Assembly: GCF_003202235.1 (NCBI RefSeq)
Contig: NZ_MASU01000008.1
Coordinates: 248,001 to 312,000 of the forward strand
Source: Prauserella flavalba
Lineage (GTDB): Bacteria > Actinomycetota > Actinomycetes > Mycobacteriales > Pseudonocardiaceae
Length of the DNA: 64,000 nt
Direction of reading: 5' to 3'
Positions 7,899 to 16,065 of the stretch are shown here, piece after piece. How positions within the stretch are numbered: position 1 is the stretch's first letter; every line of letters begins with the position of its first letter. The translations under genes were made by a program, and so were the position numbers. The notes beneath the pieces were generated by a model. The model saw only the letters and a program-made list of their open reading frames with translations. It was not told the DNA's origin and made no database searches.

Positions 7899-8798
7899 AT
7901 GGAGCTGAGGCAGCTGCGGTACTTCGTCACCGTGGTCGACGAGGGCGGCTTCACGCGCGCCGCGGAGAAGCTGCACGTCGCCCAGCCGGGCGTGAGCGCC
8001 CAGATCCGGCAGCTCGAACGCGAGCTGGGGCAGCCACTGCTGGACCGCTCGGGCCGCGCCGTGCGGCTCACGCAGGCCGGTTCCGCCGTGCTGCCCTACG
8101 CGCGGGCCGCGCTCACCGCCGTCGACGGCGCACGGTGCGCCGTGGAGGAGCTGACCGGGCTGCTGCGCGGCAGCGTCGCGATGGGCACGCTGCCCTCGTG
8201 CGCGCCACTCGGCGTCGCGGACCTGCTGGCGAGCTTCCACGAGCGGCACCCCGGCGTGGAGGTGACGCTCACCGAGTCCGACGCGGGCACGCTTCTCGAC
8301 GGCGTGCGGGACGGCGGGCTCGACGCGGCGCTCGTCGCGTTCGGCGGCAGCGCGCCCGAGGGCCTCGCCACCCAGACCGTGCTCGACGAGTACCTGGTCG
8401 CAGCCGTCCGGCCCGGCGACCCGCTGGCCGGGCGCGACACGGTGCCGCTGCGGGCGCTCGCCGACCGGGCGCTGATCAGCCTGCCGCCCGGCGGGGGGAT
8501 GCGCGCGATCCTCGACCAGGCGTGTACCGCCGAGGGCATCACGCCGCGCATCGCGTTCGAGGCGGGCGATCCCGGGGTGCTGGCCGACCTGGCGAGCCGC
8601 GGACTCGGCGTGGCGATCGTGCCCGAGTCCACCGCCCGCGACCGCGCCGACCTGTGCGGCGTCCCGATCGTGCGTCCCCGGCTGCGCGGCACGGTGGCGC
8701 TCGCGTGGCGGGCGGCGGGGCCGAGCGGGCCCGCCGCACAAGCGTTCCTCGACCACGCGCGGACCTCGCTCGCCGGCTTCACCGTCGCCGCGTCGTGA
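7899..8798 (+). CDS. LysR-family transcriptional regulator
   Basis: A 299-residue LysR regulator. The N-terminal winged helix (1-60) begins with MELRQLRYFVTVVDEGGFTR, followed by AAEKLHVAQPGVSAQIRQLE, and the linker helix and periplasmic-binding-like effector domain (about 90-290) follow. The length is standard. It is divergent from the frameshifted FAD oxidoreductase with an AT-rich palindrome between them, the typical LysR arrangement, so it likely controls that gene and itself. The effector is unknown. If the oxidoreductase is truly dead, this regulator may have lost its local target. Confidence 0.93.
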   Translation: MELRQLRYFVTVVDEGGFTRAAEKLHVAQPGVSAQIRQLERELGQPLLDRSGRAVRLTQAGSAVLPYARAALTAVDGARCAVEELTGLLRGSVAMGTLPSCAPLGVADLLASFHERHPGVEVTLTESDAGTLLDGVRDGGLDAALVAFGGSAPEGLATQTVLDEYLVAAVRPGDPLAGRDTVPLRALADRALISLPPGGGMRAILDQACTAEGITPRIAFEAGDPGVLADLASRGLGVAIVPESTARDRADLCGVPIVRPRLRGTVALAWRAAGPSGPAAQAFLDHARTSLAGFTVAAS

Positions 8799-8810
8799 TA
8801 GGACAGGCGC

Positions 8811-11015
8811 GTGGCAGGGGAGATCCATTGGTCGACGCTCGAGGCGACGCTGGAGCGCATCACCTTCGCCAACGAGGAGACCGGCTACACCGTCGCGCGC
8901 GTCGACCCCGGCCGGGGCGGCGACCTCGTCACCGTCGTCGGCTCGCTGCTCGGCGCGCAGCCCGGTGAGGCGCTGCGGATGCGCGGGCGCTGGGCCTCGC
9001 ATCCCCAGTACGGCAGGCAGTTCCACGTCGAGGACTACCGCACGGTGCTGCCCGCCACCGTCCAGGGCATCCGGCGCTACCTCGGCTCCGGGCTGGTCAA
9101 GGGCATCGGCCCCAAGCTCGCCGACAAGATCGTCGAGCACTTCGGCGTCGACGCGCTGGACGTGATCGAGCGCGAGCCGAAGCGGCTGATCGAGGTGCCC
9201 GGCCTCGGCCCCAAGCGCACCGGGCTGATCGCCCGCGCGTGGGAGGAGCAGAAGGCCATCAAGGAGGTGATGGTCTTCCTGCAGGGCATCGGGGTGTCCA
9301 CGTCGCTGGCCGTGCGGATCTACAAGCAGTACGCCGACACCGCGATCGACGTGGTGCGCACCGAGCCGTACCGCCTCGCCTCCGACGTGTGGGGCATCGG
9401 CTTCAAGACCGCCGACACCATCGCCAAGGCCGTCGGCATCCCGCATGACAGTCCACAACGGATCAAGGCGGGCCTGCAGTTCACCCTGTCCGAGGCGAGC
9501 GGCTCCGGCCACTGCTACCTGCCCGACCAGGAGCTGATCGCCGAGACGATCAAGATCCTCTCCGTGGACGCCGGGCTCGTGATCGACTGCCTGGCCGAGC
9601 TGGTGGCCGAGGAGGGTGTGGTCCGCGAGGAGCTGCCCGGCGACGACGATGACCCCGAGGCGGCGATCTACCTGCTGCCGTTCCACCGCGCCGAGGTGGC
9701 GCTCTCGGCGCAGCTGCTGCGGCTGCTGCGCACCTCCGCCGACCGGCTGCCCGCGTTCGCGGACGTGGACTGGGGCAGGGCCCTGGCGTGGCTGCACCGG
9801 GCTACCGGTGCTGAGCTGGCCCCCGAGCAGGAGGCCGCCGTGCGGCTCGCCCTCACCGAGAAGGTCGCGGTGCTCACCGGCGGTCCCGGCTGCGGCAAGA
9901 GTTTCACGGTCCGCTCGATCGTCGCGCTCGCGGCCGCGAAGAAGGCCAAGGTGGTGCTGGCCGCCCCCACCGGGCGCGCGGCGAAACGGCTCACCGAGCT
10001 CACCGGGCACGAGGCCGCGACCGTGCACCGGCTGCTGGAGCTCAAACCCGGCGGCGACGCCGCCTACGACCGGGACCGGCCGCTGGAGGCCGACCTCGTG
10101 GTGGTGGACGAGGCGTCGATGCTCGACCTGCTGCTGGCCAACAAGCTCGCCAAGGCCGTCGCGCCCGGCACCCACCTGCTGCTCGTCGGCGACGTCGACC
10201 AGCTGCCGTCGGTGGGTGCGGGCGAGGTGCTGCGCGACCTGCTCGCCGAGGGCACGCCCGTGCCGCACGTCCGGCTCACCCGGATCTTCCGGCAGGCGAG
10301 CAAGTCCGGCGTGGTGACCAACGCCCACCGCATCAACGCGGGCGACTACCCGCTCACCCAGGGCCTGCCCGATTTCTTCCACTTCACCGTCGACGATCCC
10401 GAGGAGGCCGCGCGGCTCACCGTCGACGTCGTCGCGCGGCGCATCCCGGCGAAGTTCGGGCTGGACGCGCGGCGTGACGTGCAGGTGCTCGCGCCCATGC
10501 ACCGGGGCCCGGCGGGCGCGGGCGCTCTCAACGCGGGGTTGCAGGAGGCCCTCACCCCGGCCAGGCCCGGCCTGGCCGAACGCCGTTTCGGAGGCCGCGT
10601 CTTCCGGCCCGGCGACAAGGTCACGCAGCTGCGCAACAACTACGACAAGGGCGCCAACGGGGTCTTCAACGGCACGCAGGGCGTGGTGACCGCGCTGGAC
10701 ACCGACGAGCAGAAGCTCACCGTGCGCACCGACGACGGCGAGGACGTGGACTACGAGTTCACGGAACTGGACGAGCTGGCCCACGCCTACGCGGTCAGCA
10801 TCCACCGCTCGCAGGGCAGCGAGTATCCGTGCGTCGTCGTGCCCGTGACCACGAGCGCGTGGATGATGCTGCAGCGCAACCTGCTCTACACCGCCGTCAC
10901 GAGGGCGAAGAAGCTCGTGGTGCTGATCGGGTCGAAGCGGGCCATCGGGCAGGCGGTGCGCACGACCGGAGCCGGGCGCAGGCACACCGCGCTGGCCCAC
11001 CGCCTGCGCGCCTGA
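8811..11015 (+). CDS. recD2: RecD2-type ATP-dependent DNA helicase
   Basis: A 734-residue RecD-like SF1B helicase of the RecD2 class, which acts without RecBC. The N-terminal OB-like domain starts IHWSTLEATLERITFANEE, then helix-hairpin-helix repeats (VKGIGPKLADKI, VPGLGPKRTGLI, VWGIGFKTADTI), then Walker A GGPGCGKSFT near 355-364, Walker B VVVDEASMLD near 430, the GDVDQLPSVG motif, and motif VI YTAVTRAKKLVVL near the end. Start is GTG 8811, 12 nt after the LysR stop. The length matches RecD2 of other Actinobacteria and Deinococcus. Role: 5'-3' unwinding in DNA repair and genome stability. It may share a transcript with the following NUDIX gene (14 nt apart). Confidence 0.93.
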   Translation: MAGEIHWSTLEATLERITFANEETGYTVARVDPGRGGDLVTVVGSLLGAQPGEALRMRGRWASHPQYGRQFHVEDYRTVLPATVQGIRRYLGSGLVKGIGPKLADKIVEHFGVDALDVIEREPKRLIEVPGLGPKRTGLIARAWEEQKAIKEVMVFLQGIGVSTSLAVRIYKQYADTAIDVVRTEPYRLASDVWGIGFKTADTIAKAVGIPHDSPQRIKAGLQFTLSEASGSGHCYLPDQELIAETIKILSVDAGLVIDCLAELVAEEGVVREELPGDDDDPEAAIYLLPFHRAEVALSAQLLRLLRTSADRLPAFADVDWGRALAWLHRATGAELAPEQEAAVRLALTEKVAVLTGGPGCGKSFTVRSIVALAAAKKAKVVLAAPTGRAAKRLTELTGHEAATVHRLLELKPGGDAAYDRDRPLEADLVVVDEASMLDLLLANKLAKAVAPGTHLLLVGDVDQLPSVGAGEVLRDLLAEGTPVPHVRLTRIFRQASKSGVVTNAHRINAGDYPLTQGLPDFFHFTVDDPEEAARLTVDVVARRIPAKFGLDARRDVQVLAPMHRGPAGAGALNAGLQEALTPARPGLAERRFGGRVFRPGDKVTQLRNNYDKGANGVFNGTQGVVTALDTDEQKLTVRTDDGEDVDYEFTELDELAHAYAVSIHRSQGSEYPCVVVPVTTSAWMMLQRNLLYTAVTRAKKLVVLIGSKRAIGQAVRTTGAGRRHTALAHRLRA

Positions 11016-11029
11016 GCCGCCCCGGCAGA

Positions 11030-11500
11030 ATGGCGGCCGTGGCGGCCAAGCGCAGTGCGGGGATCCTGCTCCATCGCGGCACCGGTGACGACACCGAAGT
11101 GCTGCTCGGTCACATGGGCGGGCCGTTCTGGGCGCGCAAGGACGCCGGTGCGTGGACCGTGCCGAAGGGTGAGTACGCCGACGACGAGGAGCCCGTGGCC
11201 GCGGCGCGCCGGGAGTTCCTCGAGGAGCTGGGGCTGCCCGCGCCCGACGGTGAGCTCGCGCCGCTCGGCGAGGTCCGGCAGTCCGGCGGCAAGGTGGTCA
11301 CCGTGTGGGCGCTGGAGGGCGACCTCGATCCCTCGGCCGTCGTGCCGGGCACGTTCGAGCTGGAATGGCCGCCGAGATCTGGGCGGGTGCAGGAGTTTCC
11401 CGAGCTGGACCGGGTCGCGTGGTTCCCGCTCGCGGAGGCGGGGGAGAAGCTCGTCAAGGCCCAGCGCGTCTTCCTCGACCGCCTCGCAGCCCTGCGCTGA
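11030..11500 (+). CDS. NUDIX hydrolase
   Basis: A 156-residue NUDIX protein that hydrolyses a nucleoside diphosphate linked to some group. The NUDIX box reads KGEYADDEEPVAAARREF followed by LEELGL (about residues 43-65), with the metal-binding REFLEE core intact. AGILLHR near the N terminus and GGPFWARKDAGAWTVPKGE are typical of the subgroup seen in actinobacteria. Start ATG 11030 lies 14 nt after the helicase stop; a weak GGCAG precedes it. The substrate (diadenosine polyphosphate, oxidised nucleotide or other) is not decidable from sequence. Context with a helicase is compatible with nucleotide sanitation but may be chance. Confidence 0.9.
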   Translation: MAAVAAKRSAGILLHRGTGDDTEVLLGHMGGPFWARKDAGAWTVPKGEYADDEEPVAAARREFLEELGLPAPDGELAPLGEVRQSGGKVVTVWALEGDLDPSAVVPGTFELEWPPRSGRVQEFPELDRVAWFPLAEAGEKLVKAQRVFLDRLAALR

Positions 11501-11514
11501 GTCGCGGCGGGACC

Positions 11515-11537
11515 GCAGTGAAGGTGGCCTTCACTGC
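11515..11537. repeat. Single GCAGTGAAGG palindromic repeat unit
   Basis: Arms GCAGTGAAGG (11515-11524) and CCTTCACTGC (11528-11537) form a perfect 10-bp palindrome around TGG. It lies in the 52-bp gap between the convergent NUDIX and 88-residue hypothetical genes, matching the units at 4071-4123 and 28295-28347. Likely a bidirectional terminator or REP-like unit. Confidence 0.85.
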
Positions 11538-11552
11538 AGTCGGGAACCGGGG

Positions 11553-11819
11553 TCAGCGGCGGCGGCCGTAGGTCTGTTCCAGTGCGCGGATGCAGTCGTC
11601 GACGATGGCGTGCATCGCCGGGTCGCTGCTCGTGCGGGTCACGGTGTCGAAGTACCAGTTCGCCAGCCACATCCCCGCGGCCGTGCCCGCCTCGGCGAAG
11701 ACATGGCGGATCACCTGGACGGCGTGGTGGGAGTCGCGGCTGCGCGTGGTGATCAGCAGTTCCGTCGCCTGGTAGCCGAGGTACGCGTCCCTGTCCAAGG
11801 TCGGCAGGTTGGCTTCCAT
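11553..11819 (-). CDS. Hypothetical protein, 88 aa
   Basis: I do not recognise this family. The 88-residue product begins MEANLPTLDRDAYLGYQATE and ends in a basic YGRRR. It is predicted mostly helical, with several aromatic residues (LANWYFDTVTR) and no Cys, signal peptide or membrane segment. A GAGGGAG ribosome site 7 nt before ATG 11819 and GC-rich third positions support coding; in-frame extension upstream to about 12155 overlaps the divergent zinc-ribbon-like gene and is rejected. Its 3' end faces the NUDIX gene across a palindromic repeat. Confidence 0.65.
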   Translation of the reverse strand: MEANLPTLDRDAYLGYQATELLITTRSRDSHHAVQVIRHVFAEAGTAAGMWLANWYFDTVTRTSSDPAMHAIVDDCIRALEQTYGRRR

Positions 11820-11936
11820 GACACGGCTCCCTCGCGGCGGGGCGGACACGCGGCGACGCATATGTACCCAGCCGGGTGACGTCCCAAACCGCTCGGGTGG
11901 TTGTTTTCTCCCGGCCGTGCCGGGTACGTATCGATC

Positions 11937-12287
11937 ATGACGACGATGCCGGAGAGGACGGCCGCCCCGGGACGCGTGTGCGTGACGGGGCGCCGTCGCC
12001 GGCGAATCCTGTTGGGCGGCGGGCGATCCGTCCGCGTTCTCGCGTCGTACCCCGTGTGCAGGGAGATCGGGCTGCACAGCCTCGCCTCGGCGATCGAGTT
12101 CGAATGCGCCCGCTGCCACGCCTCGTGTGAGGCCACGCTCGTCGGCGTGCTGCACCGGTTGCTGGTGTGCCCCTCCTGCTATGCCGCACTGGGCGCGCGG
12201 CGCCGGCCACGCCGGGAGCGAATTGAGGGCTTTCGGCCCTGCCGTGCCACGCCGGCCGGCGTCAAGCTGTATGCGTTCGCCCGTTAG
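11937..12287 (+). CDS. Hypothetical protein with two CxxC pairs (zinc-ribbon-like), 116 aa
   Basis: A 116-residue basic protein with Cys57-x2-Cys60 (CARCHASC, with Cys64 close by) and Cys78-x2-Cys81 (CPSC), spaced as in a zinc ribbon. The N terminus is Arg-rich (TGRRRRRILLGGGR), the C terminus ends KLYAFAR. No known domain name comes to mind; nucleic-acid binding is plausible from charge and the Cys pairs but not shown. ATG 11937 is chosen because the protein-like composition begins there. The gene is divergent from the 88-residue hypothetical and followed by a strong hairpin at 12428-12469. Alternative: a spurious frame, considered less likely because of the regular Cys spacing. Confidence 0.55.
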   Translation: MTTMPERTAAPGRVCVTGRRRRRILLGGGRSVRVLASYPVCREIGLHSLASAIEFECARCHASCEATLVGVLHRLLVCPSCYAALGARRRPRRERIEGFRPCRATPAGVKLYAFAR

Positions 12288-12427
12288 GGCCGCGGTGAAA
12301 TGGGTGGATCAAAACGGGGTCCGTCCGCGGCAGGTACCGACCGGTGGCGGGGAAATCGCCGGATGGTATCGGGGGCGTGCAGCCAGGTGACGGTGTCGTG
12401 CCTGGCATCCGCACGGCCCCAAGTGGA

Positions 12428-12469
12428 GGTGCGGGCAGCCGGCTAAATGGGGTGCTGGCTGCCCGCACC
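12428..12469. terminator. 13-bp perfect stem hairpin between convergent genes
   Basis: GGTGCGGGCAGCC (12428-12440) and GGCTGCCCGCACC (12457-12469) pair exactly over a 16-nt loop. It directly abuts the stop of the dehydroshikimate dehydratase gene (12471) and lies about 140 bp after the zinc-ribbon-like gene, so it most likely ends transcription from the minus strand and perhaps from both. No T tract is present, as usual in high-GC actinobacteria. Confidence 0.75.
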
Positions 12470-12470
12470 A

Positions 12471-14285
12471 CTATGTCCGGGCCCTGAGCCTGCGGTGAGC
12501 GGCCATCCGCACGGGGGCGTTGACGGCGCCGTAACCCGCGTAGCCGTGCAGCCGCTGGACCACCTCGAAGAACACGCGCCCGCCCAGGACCTCGGTGTAG
12601 AAGTGCAGGTACTCGCCGGTCTCGTCGCGGTCGTAGAGCACGGAGTGCTCGCGCAGCGCGGCGAGCAGCCCTGGCGGCGGCGCCAGGCGCGCGTCGAGGT
12701 CGTCGTAGTAGTTGTCCGGGATCTCCAGCAGCGGGGCGCCGCGTTCCCGCATCGCGGCGGCGCTCGCGATCACGTCGTCGCTGCCGAACGCCACGTGCTG
12801 CGGCGACGGGACACGCGGCGCCCACTCGCCCCGGCGCAGGCGGGCGACGTTGAGCGCGATCCGCACCCGCTTCGCCTCGTCGGTCACCGCCCGGCTGCGC
12901 ACCAGCCCGAACGGCGCGGCGAACTCGGTCGCCGGCTCGGGATCGAGCCCCAGCACCGAGCGGTAGAACAGGGCGGCCTCGTCGAAGTTGTCGAACGGCT
13001 GCGTGAGCGACACGTGATCGGTGCCGGTGAGGCCCGCGCCCGGTGCCCGGCCGGCACCGGCGGGGGCGAAGTCGGACCGCCAGTCGCCGCTGCGGCAGAA
13101 GAACACCGCGGTGCCGTCGGGCGCGGCCACCGACGACAGCGCGGCCTCGTCGGCACCGGCCTGCCGGGGCAGCACCGGGGCGAGCAGCGCCTCCGCCCGC
13201 TTCGCCGAGGTCACCGGGTCGGCGCTCTCCACGCCGAGCGCGGCCACCTCGGCACCGGCTGCCGCGCGCGGGGTGGCGTTGAGCAGGATCCTGGCCTCGC
13301 CCTGCTCCCACAGCTGCACCGGCTTGGAGCGGTGCTGCCCGGTGTGCGTGAAGCCGAGTGCGGTGAGCGCGCGGGCGACGACCGGCCCCGACGTGCCGTC
13401 GACGGCGAGTTCGGTGAACGCGTGCCCGGACAACGCGGGTGCCGGGGGCAGCGTGGCGTCACCGGAGTCCTCGCGCAGGGCGAGCAGCGAGCGCATCGCG
13501 TCGACGGCGGCCCTCCGGGGGTCGGCCTGCCGGAAGACGTCGTTGAACACCTCCAGCGACAACGGTCCCGCGTACCCCGTGCCGAGCACCGTGGAGACGA
13601 ACCCGGCGAGGTCGAAGGAGCCCTGGCCGGGGAAGAGCCGGTGGTGGCGGCTCCACTGGAGCACATCCATGTGCAGCTTCGGCGCGTCGGCCAGCTGCAG
13701 GAAGAAGATCTTGTCGCCGGGAATCACGCGGATCCCGGCGGGGTCGCTGCCGCGGGAGAGCACGTGGAAGCTGTCGAGGCACAGCCCGAGCGCGGGATGC
13801 GCGGCGCGGCGCACGATCCGCCACGAGTGGTCGTAGGTGTTGACGTGCCTGCCCCAGGCGAGCGCCTCGTAGGCGATGCGCAGGCCTCTGGCCGCCGCGC
13901 GGTCGGCGAGCAGGTGCAGCTGCTCGGCGGCGAGGTCGTCGTCGTCCACCGAGTCGGGCGAGACCGAGGAGCACACGAGCATCGTGTCGGCGCCGAGGCG
14001 CTCCATCACGTCGAACTTGAGCTCGGCGCGCCGCAGGTTGGCGGCGAGCACGTCGGGCGGCACGGACTCGAAGTCGCGGAACGGCTGGTAGAGGTCGATC
14101 GAGAGGCCGAGGTCGGCGCACCGGGCCCGGACCTCGGCGGGCGAGGCCGGTGCCGACACGAGGTCGTTCTCGAAGATCTCCACGCCATCGAACCCGGCGG
14201 CGGCCGCCGCGGCGAGCTTGTCCTCCAGGGTGCCCGACAGGCACACGGTCGCGATGCCGTGCCGGGGGCGGTCAGGTGCGGACAT
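12471..14285 (-). CDS. 3-dehydroshikimate dehydratase fused to an HPPD-like domain (QsuB/QuiC1 type)
   Basis: A 604-residue fusion. Residues 1-275 form a sugar-phosphate-isomerase-like TIM barrel (GIATVCLSGTLEDKLAAAA, AAGFDGVEIFENDL, CLDSFHVLSRG, DKIFFLQLADA) that in QsuB and QuiC1 converts 3-dehydroshikimate to protocatechuate. Residues from about 290 form a vicinal-oxygen-chelate domain resembling 4-hydroxyphenylpyruvate dioxygenase, with metal-ligand candidates in TDHVSL, PQHVAFGSDD and FFEVVQR. All three HPPD-type ligands seem present. The start overlaps the shikimate dehydrogenase stop by 14 nt, giving translational coupling. With the MHS transporter and TetR gene this makes a quinate/shikimate-to-protocatechuate module. 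A hairpin terminator follows. Confidence 0.87.
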   Translation of the reverse strand: MSAPDRPRHGIATVCLSGTLEDKLAAAAAAGFDGVEIFENDLVSAPASPAEVRARCADLGLSIDLYQPFRDFESVPPDVLAANLRRAELKFDVMERLGADTMLVCSSVSPDSVDDDDLAAEQLHLLADRAAARGLRIAYEALAWGRHVNTYDHSWRIVRRAAHPALGLCLDSFHVLSRGSDPAGIRVIPGDKIFFLQLADAPKLHMDVLQWSRHHRLFPGQGSFDLAGFVSTVLGTGYAGPLSLEVFNDVFRQADPRRAAVDAMRSLLALREDSGDATLPPAPALSGHAFTELAVDGTSGPVVARALTALGFTHTGQHRSKPVQLWEQGEARILLNATPRAAAGAEVAALGVESADPVTSAKRAEALLAPVLPRQAGADEAALSSVAAPDGTAVFFCRSGDWRSDFAPAGAGRAPGAGLTGTDHVSLTQPFDNFDEAALFYRSVLGLDPEPATEFAAPFGLVRSRAVTDEAKRVRIALNVARLRRGEWAPRVPSPQHVAFGSDDVIASAAAMRERGAPLLEIPDNYYDDLDARLAPPPGLLAALREHSVLYDRDETGEYLHFYTEVLGGRVFFEVVQRLHGYAGYGAVNAPVRMAAHRRLRART

Positions 14286-15168
14286 GCGTCTCTCCCGTGA
14301 GCGCGTCGAAGTGGCGGAGCATGCGGCCCGCGTCCGGCTCGTGGCCGGTGAACAGCCGGAACGCGTCGGCGGCCTGGAAGACGGCCATCTTGCCGCCGTC
14401 GAGCACGCGGCAGCCGCGCTCCCGCGCGGTGGTGACCAGCGGGGTGTCGAGCGGCCGGTACACGATGTCGGCGACCCACAGCCCGGGTCGCAGCAGCTCG
14501 GCGGGCAGCGGGAGGCCGGGGTGCGCGGCCATGCCGGTGGGCGTGGCGTGCGCGAGCCCGTCGGCCCGCGCGAGCGCCGCGGCCAGCCCGTCGCCGCGGT
14601 CGAGCCTGCCGGCCTCGGCGCGCTCGGCGCCGAACCGTCCGCGCAGCGCGTCGGCGAGCGCCCCGGAGCGCGAGGGGTCGGCGTCGAAGATCCGGATCGT
14701 GCCCGCGCCGAGCGTCAGCAGAGCGTGGGCGACCGCCGCGCCGGCCCCGCCCGCGCCGAGCAGGACGACGTCGTCGAGTGCCGCGTCCGGAAGGCCGAGC
14801 CCGACGCTGCGGGCGAAGCCGGACGAGTCGGTGTTGTGCCCGATGGCGCGGTCGCCCTCGAAGACGACGGTGTTGACGGCGCCGAGTGCCTCGGCCTCCG
14901 GGGCGAGCTCGTCGAGGTGGGCGAGTACGAGCTGCTTGCAGGGGTGGGTGACGTTGAGGCCGTCGAAGCCGGCGAGTTTCGCCGCGGCCACGAGGTCGCC
15001 GATCGCCGTGGCCTTCAGGCCGAGCACGTCGAGGTCGAGCCTGCGGTAGAGGTAGCGCAGGCCCAGTTCGTCGGCCTCGCGCTCGTGCAGCGCAGGGCTC
15101 AGCGACGGGCCGATGCCCGTGCCAACGAGCCCGACGAGGTAGCTGCCTTCGGTGTGCGGTGGCGACAC
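14272..15168 (-). CDS. aroE: Shikimate/quinate dehydrogenase (AroE family)
   Basis: A 298-residue NAD(P)-dependent shikimate dehydrogenase. Substrate-site residues lie in GPSLSPALHE (about 21-30) and GFDGLNVTHPCKQ (Lys near 75), the conserved AVNTVV and HNTDSSGF segments follow, then the dinucleotide motif GAGGAGAAVAHAL near 130. The terminal GGKMAVFQAADAF matches catabolic quinate/shikimate dehydrogenases such as QsuD as well as biosynthetic AroE. GTG 15168 is preferred because GGGGAG lies 5-6 nt upstream; longer frames run antisense to the TetR gene. Position in a catabolic operon suggests it oxidises shikimate or quinate rather than serving biosynthesis. Confidence 0.88.
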   Translation of the reverse strand: MSPPHTEGSYLVGLVGTGIGPSLSPALHEREADELGLRYLYRRLDLDVLGLKATAIGDLVAAAKLAGFDGLNVTHPCKQLVLAHLDELAPEAEALGAVNTVVFEGDRAIGHNTDSSGFARSVGLGLPDAALDDVVLLGAGGAGAAVAHALLTLGAGTIRIFDADPSRSGALADALRGRFGAERAEAGRLDRGDGLAAALARADGLAHATPTGMAAHPGLPLPAELLRPGLWVADIVYRPLDTPLVTTARERGCRVLDGGKMAVFQAADAFRLFTGHEPDAGRMLRHFDALTGETHVRT

Positions 15169-15190
15169 GAACTCTCCCCAACATTGAACG

Positions 15191-15205
15191 AACCAGCTAG
15201 TTAAT
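15191..15205. promoter_or_regulatory. Shared TetR operator motif, copy 1 (divergent aroE/tetR promoter)
   Basis: AACCAGCTAGTTAAT in the divergent region closely matches AACCATCTAGTACAT (15980-15994) and AACTATCTAGTACGT (15995-16009) before the transporter gene; common core AACYAKCTAGT. The shared motif at the two promoters of the module points to one regulator, most simply the TetR protein encoded between them. Confidence 0.65.
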
Positions 15206-15282
15206 TGTAGCGGCGCCGTGCGGAGCCGGGAAGTACTGCCAGCTAGAGTGGCATCTCTCACCGTCGGACGAAGGGGGACTCG

Positions 15283-15912
15283 TTGGCAGCGCAGCCTGCT
15301 CGCGACGCCGAGCGGACCCGGGCGGAGATCCTCGAGGTGGCCACGCGCGAGTTCTCCGACCACGGCTACGCGGGCGCGCGGGTGGACGAGATCGCGGCGA
15401 AGACGCGCACCACCAAGCGGATGCTCTACTACTACTTCGGCAGCAAGGAGCAGCTCTTCGTCGCCGTGCTGGAGAAGGCGTACACGACCATCCGCGCACT
15501 GGAGCAGGAGCTCGACGTCGAGCACCTCGACCCCGTCGACGCGATCCGGCAGCTGGCCGAGCTGACCTTCGACCACCACGAGTCGCACCCGGACTTCATC
15601 CGCCTCGTCAGCATCGAGAACATCCACCGCGCCGAGCACATCGGCACGTCGTCGGTGCTGTCGAGCCTGGCCAACCCGGCGCTCGACGTGCTGGCCCGCA
15701 TCCTGGAGCGCGGCCGCGCGGCGGGCAGGTTCCGTGCCGACGTCGACCCGCTCGACGTGCACATGATGATCAGCGCGTTCTGCGTCTTCCGCACCGCCAA
15801 CCGGCACACCTTCGAGGCGATCTTCAAGCGCGACATGCTCGACCCGGCCCGGCGGGAGCACTACCGGACGATGCTCGGCGAGCTCGTGCTCGACTACCTC
15901 ACCGCGCGCTGA
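15283..15912 (+). CDS. TetR-family regulator of the quinate/shikimate module
   Basis: A 209-residue TetR protein. The helix-turn-helix is in residues 12-58 (ILEVATREFSDHGYAGARVD then KRMLYYYFGSKEQLF); the remainder is the helical ligand-binding domain, with a C-terminal TetR domain of the type found in RutR-like and aromatic-catabolism regulators. TTG 15283 has AAGGGGG 6 nt upstream. The gene is divergent from aroE and upstream of the MHS transporter, and a 15-bp motif is shared between both intergenic regions, so it probably represses both. Known quinate/shikimate regulators of Corynebacterium are IclR-type (QsuR), so a TetR in this job would be a replacement. Confidence 0.88.
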   Translation: MAAQPARDAERTRAEILEVATREFSDHGYAGARVDEIAAKTRTTKRMLYYYFGSKEQLFVAVLEKAYTTIRALEQELDVEHLDPVDAIRQLAELTFDHHESHPDFIRLVSIENIHRAEHIGTSSVLSSLANPALDVLARILERGRAAGRFRADVDPLDVHMMISAFCVFRTANRHTFEAIFKRDMLDPARREHYRTMLGELVLDYLTAR

Positions 15913-15942
15913 GCCCGCGAGGTCCGCGCAGAAAACGCACGC

Positions 15943-16009
15943 TTGACAAACCGGGTGGCGGCATCACAACATCCCTATTAACCATCTAGTACATAACTAT
16001 CTAGTACGT
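15943..16009 (+). promoter_or_regulatory. Transporter promoter with two tandem operator copies
   Basis: TTGACA (15943-15948) is a consensus -35 box; the -10 is weak (a candidate CAACAT at 15967-15972). Two direct copies of the 15-bp motif follow back to back at 15980-15994 and 15995-16009, the place where a bound repressor would block initiation or elongation. The copies share CTAGTAC and resemble the copy near aroE. Confidence 0.6.
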
Positions 16010-16065
16010 ACGATCTTTGGATCGCCCCCTGTTCCCGCAACGGAGCAGCGACAGAGGAGCACACC

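Noticed and set aside
7887-11000. A 1037-codon open frame on the minus strand
   Set aside because: It is entirely antisense to the LysR, RecD2 and NUDIX genes; composition (Arg, Gly, Val, His-rich, no motifs) is typical of a shadow frame in high-GC DNA.
14272-15861. Extending shikimate dehydrogenase to a 529-residue protein
   Set aside because: The added 230 residues are antisense to the TetR gene; GTG 15168 has a proper ribosome site and begins the known fold.
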